9,685 nt of DNA from assembly GCA_023433515.1 (NCBI GenBank), contig JAEZCN010000019.1, positions 1 to 9,685 on the forward strand, given 5' to 3'. Under the pieces are notes generated by a model that saw nothing but the letters and a program-made list of their open reading frames with translations, ran no database searches and was not told the origin of the DNA. The position numbers and the translations under genes are program-made. This stretch comes from Pseudomonadota bacterium (lineage in GTDB: Bacteria; Pseudomonadota; Gammaproteobacteria; Steroidobacterales; Steroidobacteraceae). This document shows positions 1 to 5,548 of the stretch, one piece after another (position 1 is the stretch's first letter; every line of letters begins with the position of its first letter).

Positions 1-123
1 GGCCGGAATCCCAAGACCGGAGAGGCCGTGGCGCTCTCCGGCAAATACGTGCCGCACTTCAAGCCGGGCAAGGACCTGCGCGAGCGCGTGAACGACGGTG
101 CGGACCGTCCCATCCGGGACTGA
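1..123 (+). CDS. ihfB: Integration host factor subunit beta, C-terminal end (partial)
   Basis: The first 40 codons, read from base 1 to a TGA at 121-123, give the C-terminal arm and tail of the IHF beta subunit. The stretch GRNPKTG followed by GKYVPHFKPGKDLRER is nearly identical to the E. coli protein and holds the proline-containing beta-arm region that intercalates and bends DNA. IHF is a heterodimer that sharply bends DNA and commonly helps activators reach sigma-54 promoters, which is relevant because two such promoters lie further along this window. The tail is a few residues longer than in E. coli and ends in DGADRPIRD. The N-terminal part lies outside the window. The usual neighbours upstream in related genomes are cmk and rpsA, and these cannot be seen here. 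Confidence 0.95.
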   Translation, partial: GRNPKTGEAVALSGKYVPHFKPGKDLRERVNDGADRPIRD

Positions 124-135
124 CCGCTCGATCGA

Positions 136-1455
136 TTGACCTCCAGCACTAACTACCCGGCCACGCTCGACCTCGAGCCGTGGCCGGGCGGTTCCTTCCG
201 GTTCGAGACACCCCTGCCGGGCAGCAAGTCCCTGACGCTGCGCGACTGCGCCATCGCGGCGCTCGCGAACGGCACCAGCACCATCCGATATCCCGGCGAG
301 GCCGACGACTACTGGCGCATGAAGGATTGCCTGCGCCGGCTCGGCATCGACGTGGACGATTCGCTCGACGACCAGGTGATCATCACCGGGCACGGCGGCC
401 AGTTCGCCGGCGGCGCGGTGACGCTCGACGTCGGGCAGAGCGCCGTGACCACGCGCCTGATGCTCGCGTTCGCGGCGCTGCGGCCCGACGAGACGCGCAT
501 CGACGGCCACATCTCGATGCAGAAGCGGCCCAACAAGGACCTGGTGGACGCATTGCGCGCGCTCGGCGCGACGCTCGAATCCACCCACGACGGCTACCTG
601 CCGACGACCGTCTCGGGGACGCGCGCACTGCGCGGGCCCGCGCGTGTTTCCGGCACGATCTCCAGCCAGTACCTCACGAGTCTGCTGATCATCGCGCCGC
701 TCATCGAGGGCGGTCTCACGGTCGAAGTGGAAGGCGACCTGACCAGCAAGCCGTATCTCGATCTCACGCTCGACGAGATGGGCAAGTTCGGCGTCGAGGT
801 CGAGAACCGGCAGTACCGCAGGCTCGTCGTGCGACCGCAGGCTTATCGGGCGGGCGAGATTCCGGTCGAGGGCGATGCTTCGGCGGCTTCCTATTTCGCC
901 GCGCTGGCGCTGCTGCATGGGCGCCGCATCACGCTGACCAATCTCGGATCCGGCACGCGGCAGGGTGACTACGCGTTCCTCGGCCTGTGCGAAGAACTCG
1001 GCGCGCGAGTCGAACGTTTGCCCGGCCGCACGGTGATCGAGGGACCCGTTTCCATGGCACCGGGCTTCGACGGCCCGGTGGACATGACCACGATGCCCGA
1101 CGTGGCGCCGACCCTGATGATGATCGCGCCGTTCCTGGCGAGACCCACGCGGATCACCGGGCTCGCGACGCTGCGCGTCAAGGAATGCGACCGCATCGCC
1201 GCGCCGACGCGCGAGCTGCGCAAGCTCGGCGTCGAAGTCGAGGAGGGGCCGGACTTCATGGTTATCCAGCCACTGAATGCGGCCGCGAAATCGCGACTTT
1301 CGGTGGTGGATATCGAGACCTATCACGACCACCGCGTCGCGATGTCATTCGGCGTGCTCGGCTCGAAGCTCCCCGGCCTGCGGATCCTCGATCCCGGATG
1401 CGTCGCCAAGACCTACCCGAACTATTGGCGCGACTGGCAGTTGGCCAGGGGCTGA
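136..1455 (+). CDS. aroA: 3-phosphoshikimate 1-carboxyvinyltransferase (EPSP synthase), divergent active-site loop
   Basis: This 439-residue protein should transfer the enolpyruvyl group of PEP to shikimate-3-phosphate, the sixth shikimate-pathway step, in the cytoplasm. Family residues are clear by comparison with E. coli: PGSKS with K31, S32 and R36; R131 in KRPNKDLVDAL; SSQ at 176-178; SKPY at 204-207; VEGDAS at 244-249; D322; RVKECDR with K349, E350 and R353; DHR with R400; and AKTYP with K425. The loop equivalent to E. coli GNAGTAMRP reads GQSAVTTRL (100-108), so Gly96, Thr97 and Pro101 are replaced by Ala, Val and Leu. Asn336 is replaced by Thr345 and Asn26 by Leu35. The TTG at 136 is the only plausible start: the same-frame ihfB stop lies 12 bases upstream and the next ATG falls after PGSKS. 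No clear Shine-Dalgarno is visible, so translation probably depends on ihfB termination. In many gammaproteobacteria aroA lies upstream of cmk-rpsA-ihfB, so a second copy is possible. Confidence 0.9.
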   Translation: MTSSTNYPATLDLEPWPGGSFRFETPLPGSKSLTLRDCAIAALANGTSTIRYPGEADDYWRMKDCLRRLGIDVDDSLDDQVIITGHGGQFAGGAVTLDVGQSAVTTRLMLAFAALRPDETRIDGHISMQKRPNKDLVDALRALGATLESTHDGYLPTTVSGTRALRGPARVSGTISSQYLTSLLIIAPLIEGGLTVEVEGDLTSKPYLDLTLDEMGKFGVEVENRQYRRLVVRPQAYRAGEIPVEGDASAASYFAALALLHGRRITLTNLGSGTRQGDYAFLGLCEELGARVERLPGRTVIEGPVSMAPGFDGPVDMTTMPDVAPTLMMIAPFLARPTRITGLATLRVKECDRIAAPTRELRKLGVEVEEGPDFMVIQPLNAAAKSRLSVVDIETYHDHRVAMSFGVLGSKLPGLRILDPGCVAKTYPNYWRDWQLARG

Positions 1456-1470
1456 ATTTCCAGGGGCTGA
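1445..1470 (+). repeat. 11-base direct repeat spanning the aroA stop codon
   Basis: CCAGGGGCTGA occurs at 1445-1455 and again at 1460-1470, a period of 15 bases. The first copy contains the aroA TGA stop, and the second copy puts another TGA in the same frame five codons later. This looks like a small local duplication that also supplies a back-up stop. Confidence 0.7.
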
Positions 1471-1503
1471 CGCCCCACTCTTCACGCCGTCGAAGCGACG
1501 GCG
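1463..1503 (+). other. Two tandem perfect hairpins between aroA and lapB
   Basis: The first is GGGGC-TGAC-GCCCC (1463-1476, 5-bp stem). The second is CGCCGTCG-AAG-CGACGGCG (1485-1503, 8-bp perfect stem, 3-base loop). Thymines follow only loosely (ATTTGGTTT at 1512-1520), about ten bases after the stem, so this is not a classical intrinsic terminator. It may attenuate transcription, protect the aroA mRNA 3' end, or be a REP-like element. Confidence 0.5.
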
Positions 1504-1529
1504 TCCGGGAGATTTGGTTTGCGCCGCGT

Positions 1530-1535
1530 GATAAT
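1530..1535 (+). promoter_or_regulatory. Candidate -10 box for a leaderless lapB transcript
   Basis: GATAAT matches the sigma-70 -10 consensus at five of six positions and ends eight bases before the lapB ATG at 1544. A start 6-8 bases downstream would place the mRNA 5' end at or just before the start codon. No good -35 element is visible 16-18 bases upstream, so support is limited to the -10 box and the absence of a Shine-Dalgarno in front of lapB. Confidence 0.35.
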
Positions 1536-1543
1536 TTGAACGC

Positions 1544-2503
1544 ATGCGCCTGAGAGGCATCGGTCCTGAGGTCCTGCTGCTGTGCTTCCTGCTCGTCGGG
1601 GCGGCGGCGTTCGTGCTCGGCCGGCGCTCGGCGCGCGCGCGGCGCATGCGCCACGACATCGACTACTTCACGGGCCTCGATCACCTCGTCAACGACCGCT
1701 ATGACCGCGCGGCCGAGGTGTTCACGCGGCTCGCGACCAAGTCCCACGAGGCCGAGATCCAGTTCGCGCTCGGCAGCCTGATGCGTCGCCGCGGCGAGGT
1801 GGACCGCGCGATCGCGATCCACACCGAGCTGCGGCAGCACGGCGAGACCGCGATTCGCGAGCAGGCCACGTTCGCGCTCGGCCTCGACTACATGAGCGCG
1901 GGGCTGTTCGATCGCGCCGAGGAACGGCTGCGCGACCTGCTCGGTTCGCCTAACTACAGGGCCGCGGCGCTCGAGAAGCTGGCCTGGGTCTACGAGCAGC
2001 AGCACGACTGGCGCGCGGCGCTCGACATCTGGCGGGAGCTGCCGCTGGAGAAGCAACGCGAGCGCGCCTCGGTCGCCGCGCACTACTGCTGCGAACTCGG
2101 CGAGGGGTCGCTCGCGGCCGGGGATTTCGCGGGCGCGAGAGCGCACGTCGCGGCCGCGCGCGTGCATTCGCCGTCGAGCGCGCGGGCCGCGTTGCTGGCG
2201 GCGCGCGTCGCCGCCGCGGCGGGAGAGCGGGACAAGGTGGTCGACCTGTACGCCGAGGCGCTGAATCCGTCACGCACGCTGCAGGCCGCGTTCGTGGACG
2301 AAGCGCGCCTTGCATCCGGGGCACGGGCCGATGAACTCGACGCGCGGCTGCGCGCGGATCCGCCCGCGGATGATGTGTCCCAGCCCGAGCCGGCGCGCTT
2401 CCGCTGCGAACAATGCGGCGTGTCGAGCGTCACCTGGCACTGGCGCTGTCCGAGCTGCCGCAGCTGGGACTCGCTGCATAGCCTGAATATCCGCGCGAGT
2501 TGA
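1544..2503 (+). CDS. lapB: LapB/YciM-type LPS assembly regulator, shortened (TPR plus zinc ribbon)
   Basis: LapB is an inner-membrane-anchored adaptor that, in E. coli, works with FtsH to control LpxC turnover and so lipopolysaccharide synthesis. The 319-residue protein has one membrane anchor (about 10-26), the conserved GRRSA after it, then tetratricopeptide repeats from about 40 to 240, including stretches close to E. coli such as RRGEVDRAIAIH and LGLDYMSAGLFDRAEE. It ends in a rubredoxin-like zinc ribbon with C288, C291, C302 and C305 (CEQCG and CPSCRSW). E. coli LapB is 389 residues; comparison by eye places the missing roughly 70 residues between the last repeat (near 240) and the zinc ribbon. 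lapA, which normally precedes lapB, is not present between ihfB and this gene. The ATG is fixed by the need for the membrane anchor; no Shine-Dalgarno precedes it. Confidence 0.88.
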   Translation: MRLRGIGPEVLLLCFLLVGAAAFVLGRRSARARRMRHDIDYFTGLDHLVNDRYDRAAEVFTRLATKSHEAEIQFALGSLMRRRGEVDRAIAIHTELRQHGETAIREQATFALGLDYMSAGLFDRAEERLRDLLGSPNYRAAALEKLAWVYEQQHDWRAALDIWRELPLEKQRERASVAAHYCCELGEGSLAAGDFAGARAHVAAARVHSPSSARAALLAARVAAAAGERDKVVDLYAEALNPSRTLQAAFVDEARLASGARADELDARLRADPPADDVSQPEPARFRCEQCGVSSVTWHWRCPSCRSWDSLHSLNIRAS

Positions 2504-2514
2504 CGCGATTTGCG

Positions 2515-2571
2515 GCTCCGTTCGCGGAGCGGCGCCTTGCTAGTCTCCCTGCCGCCCGGCGAATCGCCGGG
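2515..2571 (+). other. Two hairpins between lapB and the ComEA-like gene
   Basis: GCTCCG-TTCG-CGGAGC (2515-2530, 6-bp stem) and CCCGGCG-AAT-CGCCGGG (2555-2571, 7-bp perfect stem) lie in the 90-base spacer. Neither is followed by a T tract, so a Rho-independent terminator is not well supported. The second ends 12 bases before the Shine-Dalgarno of the next gene and leaves it free. The pair may stabilise the upstream mRNA end or mark the leader of the next transcript. Confidence 0.45.
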
Positions 2572-2593
2572 TCCCAACACGCAAGGAGGCAAC

Positions 2594-2926
2594 ATGAAGA
2601 TCAGACACTTCGCATCGACGCTCGCGGCCCTGGTATTGCTCGCGCCGCTCGGCGCGTTCGCCGAGCCCGTGAACATCAACACGGCGGATGCCACGACTCT
2701 CGCCAAGGCGCTCAACGGCGTCGGCCCGGCCAAGGCCAAGGCGATCGTCAGCTACCGCGAGAAGAACGGGCCGTTCAAGTCGGTCGACCAGCTCGCCATG
2801 GTCGAAGGCATCACGCAGAAACTCATCGACAAGAACCGCGCGGACATCCGGTTAGGGGCTGACAAACCCGCGGCAGGCGCGGCGCCCGCGGCGGCGAAGC
2901 CGGCGACACCCAAGCCCGCCTCGTAA
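2594..2926 (+). CDS. Secreted ComEA-like helix-hairpin-helix protein
   Basis: A 110-residue exported protein. The signal peptide MKIRHFASTLAALVLLAPLG with predicted cleavage after AFA at residue 23 sends it to the periplasm. Residues 26-85 match the ComEA helix-hairpin-helix module: VNINTADATTLAKAL, then the hairpin GVGPAKAKAIVSYREKNGPF (42-61), and a second half ending in LIDKNRADIRL. Such domains bind double-stranded DNA without sequence preference; full ComEA pulls DNA into the periplasm during natural transformation. The tail from residue 88 is rich in Ala, Pro and Lys and probably disordered. The ATG at 2594 is chosen because AAGGAGG (2583-2589) precedes it at ideal distance and the signal peptide begins there; the longer in-frame extension upstream is not needed. 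A competence role is plausible but unproven, since many gammaproteobacteria carry such small proteins without known competence. Confidence 0.87.
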   Translation: MKIRHFASTLAALVLLAPLGAFAEPVNINTADATTLAKALNGVGPAKAKAIVSYREKNGPFKSVDQLAMVEGITQKLIDKNRADIRLGADKPAAGAAPAAAKPATPKPAS

Positions 2927-3012
2927 GCGATATCCGACAGCGCGGAGGCGTGAAGTCGCGCAAACAATTCGCCTTTTCGCCAGCCGCGCCCCGCGGAGCC
3001 GCAATTGGGCCG

Positions 3013-3021
3013 TGATATGGT
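3013..3021 (+). promoter_or_regulatory. Candidate extended -10 element upstream of galU
   Basis: TG-A-TATGGT resembles an extended -10 promoter (four of six positions of the hexamer plus the TG). It resembles the GTGATAAT segment in front of lapB. No convincing -35 is seen. If used, transcription would start near 3028, inside the following hairpin. Confidence 0.25.
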
Positions 3022-3043
3022 TCCGGGCCTCTCAGGCCCGGAG
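3022..3043 (+). promoter_or_regulatory. Hairpin overlapping the galU Shine-Dalgarno
   Basis: TCCGGGCCT (3022-3030), loop CTC, AGGCCCGGA (3034-3042) forms a perfect 9-bp GC-rich stem. The only Shine-Dalgarno-like sequence for galU is GGAG at 3040-3043, five bases before the ATG, and three of its four bases lie in the 3' arm. Folding should therefore hide the ribosome-binding site. This is read directly from sequence; the regulatory effect is inferred. Confidence 0.55.
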
Positions 3044-3048
3044 CCCGT

Positions 3049-3945
3049 ATGTCGACCAGGACGAAGAAGTCTAAGAAGCCTCGCATCGATGTCGCAGTGT
3101 TTCCCGTTGCCGGACGCGGCACCCGGTTTTTACCGGCGACGAAGGCCAGCCCCAAGGAGATGCTGCCCATCGTCGACAAACCACTCATCCAGTACGCCGT
3201 GGAAGAGGCGCTCGCCGCCGGAGCACGCCGGCTCGTGTTCATCACGGGATCCTCGAAGCGCGCGATCGAGGACCACTTCGATTCCGACGCCGAGCTCGAG
3301 AACCTGCTGCTCTCGCAGGGCAAGAGCGACCTGCTCAAGATGCTGCGCAGCGTGTTGCCGTCGTACGCGTCGTGTATCTACATCCGTCAGCCGGCGCCAC
3401 TAGGTCTCGGCCACGCGGTGCTGTGCGCCAAGCCGGCCGTCGGCAATGCGCCCTTTTTCGTGCATCTCGCGGACGATCTCATCGATGCCGAGGAGGCCTG
3501 TCTCAAGCAGATGGCTGATCGCTTCGACAACGGCAGCATCGTCGCCGTGCAGACCGTGCCTCACAACCAGACCGACAAGTACGGCATCGTGAAGACGGGC
3601 GCCAGACACGGCGACTTGCTGCGAGTCGATCGCATCGTCGAGAAGCCGAAGCCCGACAAGGCGCCGTCGAACCTCGCGGTGGTCGGCCGCTACCTGCTCA
3701 CGCCACGCGTGTTCGAGCACCTCGAGCGCATCGGCGAGGGCGCGGGGGGAGAGATCCAGCTCACCGACGGTATCGCGCGGCTCATGAACGACGAGTCGGT
3801 GTATGCGTACCGGTTCGCGGGCAAACGATTCGACTGCGGCAGCAAGATCGGGTACCTGCAGGCGAACGTGGAATACGCGCTGGCGCACCCCGAGCTGTCG
3901 ACGACCTTCCGCAGTTACCTGAAGAAGCTCGCGAAGGATCTCTAG
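3049..3945 (+). CDS. galU: UTP-glucose-1-phosphate uridylyltransferase
   Basis: GalU makes UDP-glucose from UTP and glucose-1-phosphate in the cytoplasm; UDP-glucose feeds LPS core, exopolysaccharide and galactose metabolism. The 298-residue length fits the bacterial family (E. coli 302). The nucleotide-binding signature is VFPVAGRGTRFLPATKASPK (17-36) followed by EMLPIVDKPLIQYAVEEA. Further family motifs are HLADDLID, KYGIVKTG, VEKPKPDKAPSNLAVVGRY, GEIQLTDGI and FDCGSKIGYLQANVEYA. The N terminus has a short basic extension (TRKKSKK-like) before the fold starts at about residue 13. The ATG at 3049 has GGAG five bases upstream, part of a hairpin. Its position after lapB groups two envelope-polysaccharide genes. 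The stop TAG (3943-3945) overlaps the stop of the convergent lipoprotein gene. Confidence 0.95.
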   Translation: MSTRTKKSKKPRIDVAVFPVAGRGTRFLPATKASPKEMLPIVDKPLIQYAVEEALAAGARRLVFITGSSKRAIEDHFDSDAELENLLLSQGKSDLLKMLRSVLPSYASCIYIRQPAPLGLGHAVLCAKPAVGNAPFFVHLADDLIDAEEACLKQMADRFDNGSIVAVQTVPHNQTDKYGIVKTGARHGDLLRVDRIVEKPKPDKAPSNLAVVGRYLLTPRVFEHLERIGEGAGGEIQLTDGIARLMNDESVYAYRFAGKRFDCGSKIGYLQANVEYALAHPELSTTFRSYLKKLAKDL

Positions 3946-4802
3946 CCCGGGCAGCTCTTCACGCCCGCTGGCGTGCTCGTGACCTGGAAGGACCGTACGG
4001 TCGTGATCGCGCGCGACAGCGAGCCGTCGATCGCGTTCATCGTGTGAACCCAGTCCACGATCTGCACGCTGTCGCAGCCGCTCGCGCCGCGCACGAGTCT
4101 GCCCATGCGGATCGTCTGCGCGAGCGTGTCGCCGTTGGTCACGGTCGAACTACTCTCGACCGCGTAGTCCGAGTTGTTGAACGTCGTGAACTGCCACAGG
4201 TACTCGGCGAGCGACTCGAGTTCCGCGGCAGTGAGCGGGCGCTGGTTCATCGAGCCGGCGAAACCGGCCTCGGCGCGCAGGTCGCTGCCGGCTCTATCGA
4301 GATACGAACACTTGAACACCCGGTGACGCAGCATCGCGGTCACGTCGGCGCGCGGCACGCGCACGAGCTCGAACTTCTGATCGTCGCTGTTGACCGTGGC
4401 GAGATCGGAATACTGACCGCCCCAGGTCGACAGGCGCTCGGACCAGTCGATGGCCTGCGCGAGGTCGTCGGTGCAGAGCTCATAAGTCGGTCCCGCGGCC
4501 TGCGGGCCCGTCGCCATGTCGGAATTGCGCAGGTGGCGCGTCGACAAGGTGCCGACGACGCTCGAGGGGCGGGCCTCGATCTCGAAGCCGGCCGGCGTGC
4601 GCTGGTCGCCCTTGTACAGACGATCCGTCAGCGAGAGATCCGGGGAGGAAAGCGACGGAGCCGCGGGCGCCGGCGGGGCGACCGTGGCGGGCGACGTGTT
4701 GCCGGAAGGAGCGGGCGTGGAGGTCGTCCCGCTGCCGCCACCACCACCGCAGGCCGCCAGCGACATCGCCGTCAGCGCGAGGAGGATGTTTCGCAGGTTC
4801 AT
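3942..4802 (-). CDS. Uncharacterised lipoprotein with Gly/Pro/Ser-rich linker
   Basis: I do not recognise the family. The 286-residue product starts with a short lipoprotein signal, MNLRNILLALTAMSLAAC, with lipobox LAAC and lipidated Cys18. Ser, not Asp, follows the glycines, so outer-membrane sorting by Lol is expected. A run of five glycines and a linker rich in Ser, Thr, Pro and Ala extend to about residue 55. The folded part (56-286) has four more cysteines, C110, C165, C243 and C284, which could form two disulfides in the periplasm. Distinctive segments are TYELCTDDLAQAIDWSERLS, EYLWQFTTFNNSDYAVES and VQIVDWVHTMNAIDG. The start at 4802 gives the signal peptide and overlaps the upstream stop as ATGA, implying translational coupling; its own Shine-Dalgarno is weak. 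A longer in-frame extension upstream lies within the preceding gene and is not credible. Confidence 0.8.
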   Translation of the reverse strand: MNLRNILLALTAMSLAACGGGGGSGTTSTPAPSGNTSPATVAPPAPAAPSLSSPDLSLTDRLYKGDQRTPAGFEIEARPSSVVGTLSTRHLRNSDMATGPQAAGPTYELCTDDLAQAIDWSERLSTWGGQYSDLATVNSDDQKFELVRVPRADVTAMLRHRVFKCSYLDRAGSDLRAEAGFAGSMNQRPLTAAELESLAEYLWQFTTFNNSDYAVESSSTVTNGDTLAQTIRMGRLVRGASGCDSVQIVDWVHTMNAIDGSLSRAITTVRSFQVTSTPAGVKSCPG

Positions 4803-5158
4803 TCGTTGCACCGCTGCCAGCTGTCGTGGCGCACGCGTACCCACGTGCCACTTTCTTCGACCGCGCCGCTTTCGTCGTAACGCCGCACTTCCATGACCGG
4901 CATTCCGCGTTCGCGCGAGCGCGCGAGCGAGACCTCGCAAGCCCATAGCCACATCGCGCGGTCGTCGGTCCAGGCTTCCCAGACCAGTCCTTCCTCGAGG
5001 GATCGCTGCGCGACCTTTTCCAGCGTCGGCGTGAGCTGGCTTTCCTGCGTGAGACGATGCGCATCGCACGGCAGACTTTCCGCGTGGCGTATGAAACTGT
5101 CGAGCAGTTCGCCGGCATTGCCGGGATGCTGTATCGCTCGTAGTTTCATCGTTTCCAT
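4799..5158 (-). CDS. Hypothetical 119-residue cytoplasmic protein, coupled to lipoprotein gene
   Basis: No family recognised. The protein has no signal peptide or membrane segment and is rich in charged residues and tryptophan (five Trp, in VWEAW, MWLWACEV, TWVRV and DSWQ). The N-terminal half looks helical (LLDSFIRHAESL, LEKVAQRSLEEGL). The C-terminal half has alternating patterns (MPVMEVRRYDESGAV, GTWVRVRHD) suggesting a small beta sheet. The start is either ATG 5158 or ATG 5149, three codons apart; AAGG about ten bases upstream favours 5158. Its TGA overlaps the ATG of the downstream lipoprotein gene by two bases (ATGA), so the two are almost certainly cotranscribed and perhaps act together. 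Base composition matches its neighbours, giving no sign of recent transfer. Confidence 0.7.
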   Translation of the reverse strand: METMKLRAIQHPGNAGELLDSFIRHAESLPCDAHRLTQESQLTPTLEKVAQRSLEEGLVWEAWTDDRAMWLWACEVSLARSRERGMPVMEVRRYDESGAVEESGTWVRVRHDSWQRCNE

Positions 5159-5495
5159 CGACCCATTACCTTGATAGGGGCCGGCGGCAGCGCACGAGCA
5201 CTTGCGAGAGAGGAGTACCGTCGGTCGGTGTGCACGGACCCATGAGCTGCCGCCAGCGAAACGTTGGCGCGACGAAGATGCGCGCACCCTGCTCAGGTTT
5301 TCGGCGGCACCCCGGCAGGGTTGAGCCTGCGAATGTGACGGACTTCGCGCAAGCGCCGCAATTATTTGAACCGCGTCTCTTATGTTTCGTAGTTAGGCGT
5401 GCGCGCGGCGCACGGCGAACTGGATTACGTAAACCGCGGATGCGAATCGCTCCACGTGGAACGCCGGACGTCACGCGTCGTGTTAGTTAGATGCG
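5159..5495. other. Gene-free stretch upstream of the hypothetical/lipoprotein unit
   Basis: No convincing gene lies in these 337 bases: the open frames on either strand show Arg/Pro/Cys-rich shadow composition. The segment 5360-5400 is richer in A+T than its surroundings. Visible elements are a hairpin with arms ACCCTGC (5286-5292) and GCAGGGT (5315-5321), and the perfect palindromes TTACGTAA (5425-5432) and TCCACGTGGA (5451-5460). It must hold the promoter of the - strand pair, but I see no strong -35/-10. TATCAA (5176 to 5171, - strand) is a weak -10 candidate. Confidence 0.5.
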
Positions 5496-5524
5496 AAAAA
5501 AAGAAACGCGCCCGGAGGCGCGTT
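5496..5524 (-). terminator. Rho-independent terminator of flgAMN
   Basis: On the - strand, AACGCGCC, loop TCCG and GGCGCGTT form a perfect 8-bp stem (5524 to 5505) capped by a UNCG-type tetraloop closed by C-G. It is followed at once by TCTTTTTTT (down to 5496). It lies 24 bases after the flgN stop and ends the flagellar unit cleanly. Confidence 0.93.
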
Positions 5525-5548
5525 CGAGGATGCCGGAGAGTCTGTCGG

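Noticed and set aside
1262..2167. 301-codon - strand frame opposite aroA end and lapB
   Set aside because: It is antisense to two well supported genes and has the Arg/Ala-biased composition of a frame shadow.
2432..2450. TGGCAC within lapB as a possible sigma-54 promoter
   Set aside because: No TTGC at the correct distance follows, and it lies inside the zinc-ribbon codons.
4803..5069. N-terminal extension of the lipoprotein gene by 89 codons
   Set aside because: It overlaps the upstream coding frame entirely, and the lipoprotein signal peptide begins at 4802.
5286..5325. TPP-riboswitch-like pieces (GGGGTGCC and CCTGAG) on the - strand
   Set aside because: The required CTGAGA loop context and the TGAACCTGAT segment are missing, and the downstream genes have no link to thiamine.
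5166..5490. Open frames on both strands in the gap (102 codons -, 86 codons +)
   Set aside because: Composition is Arg/Pro/Cys-rich as in shadow frames of high-GC DNA, no Shine-Dalgarno is seen, and no domain is recognisable.
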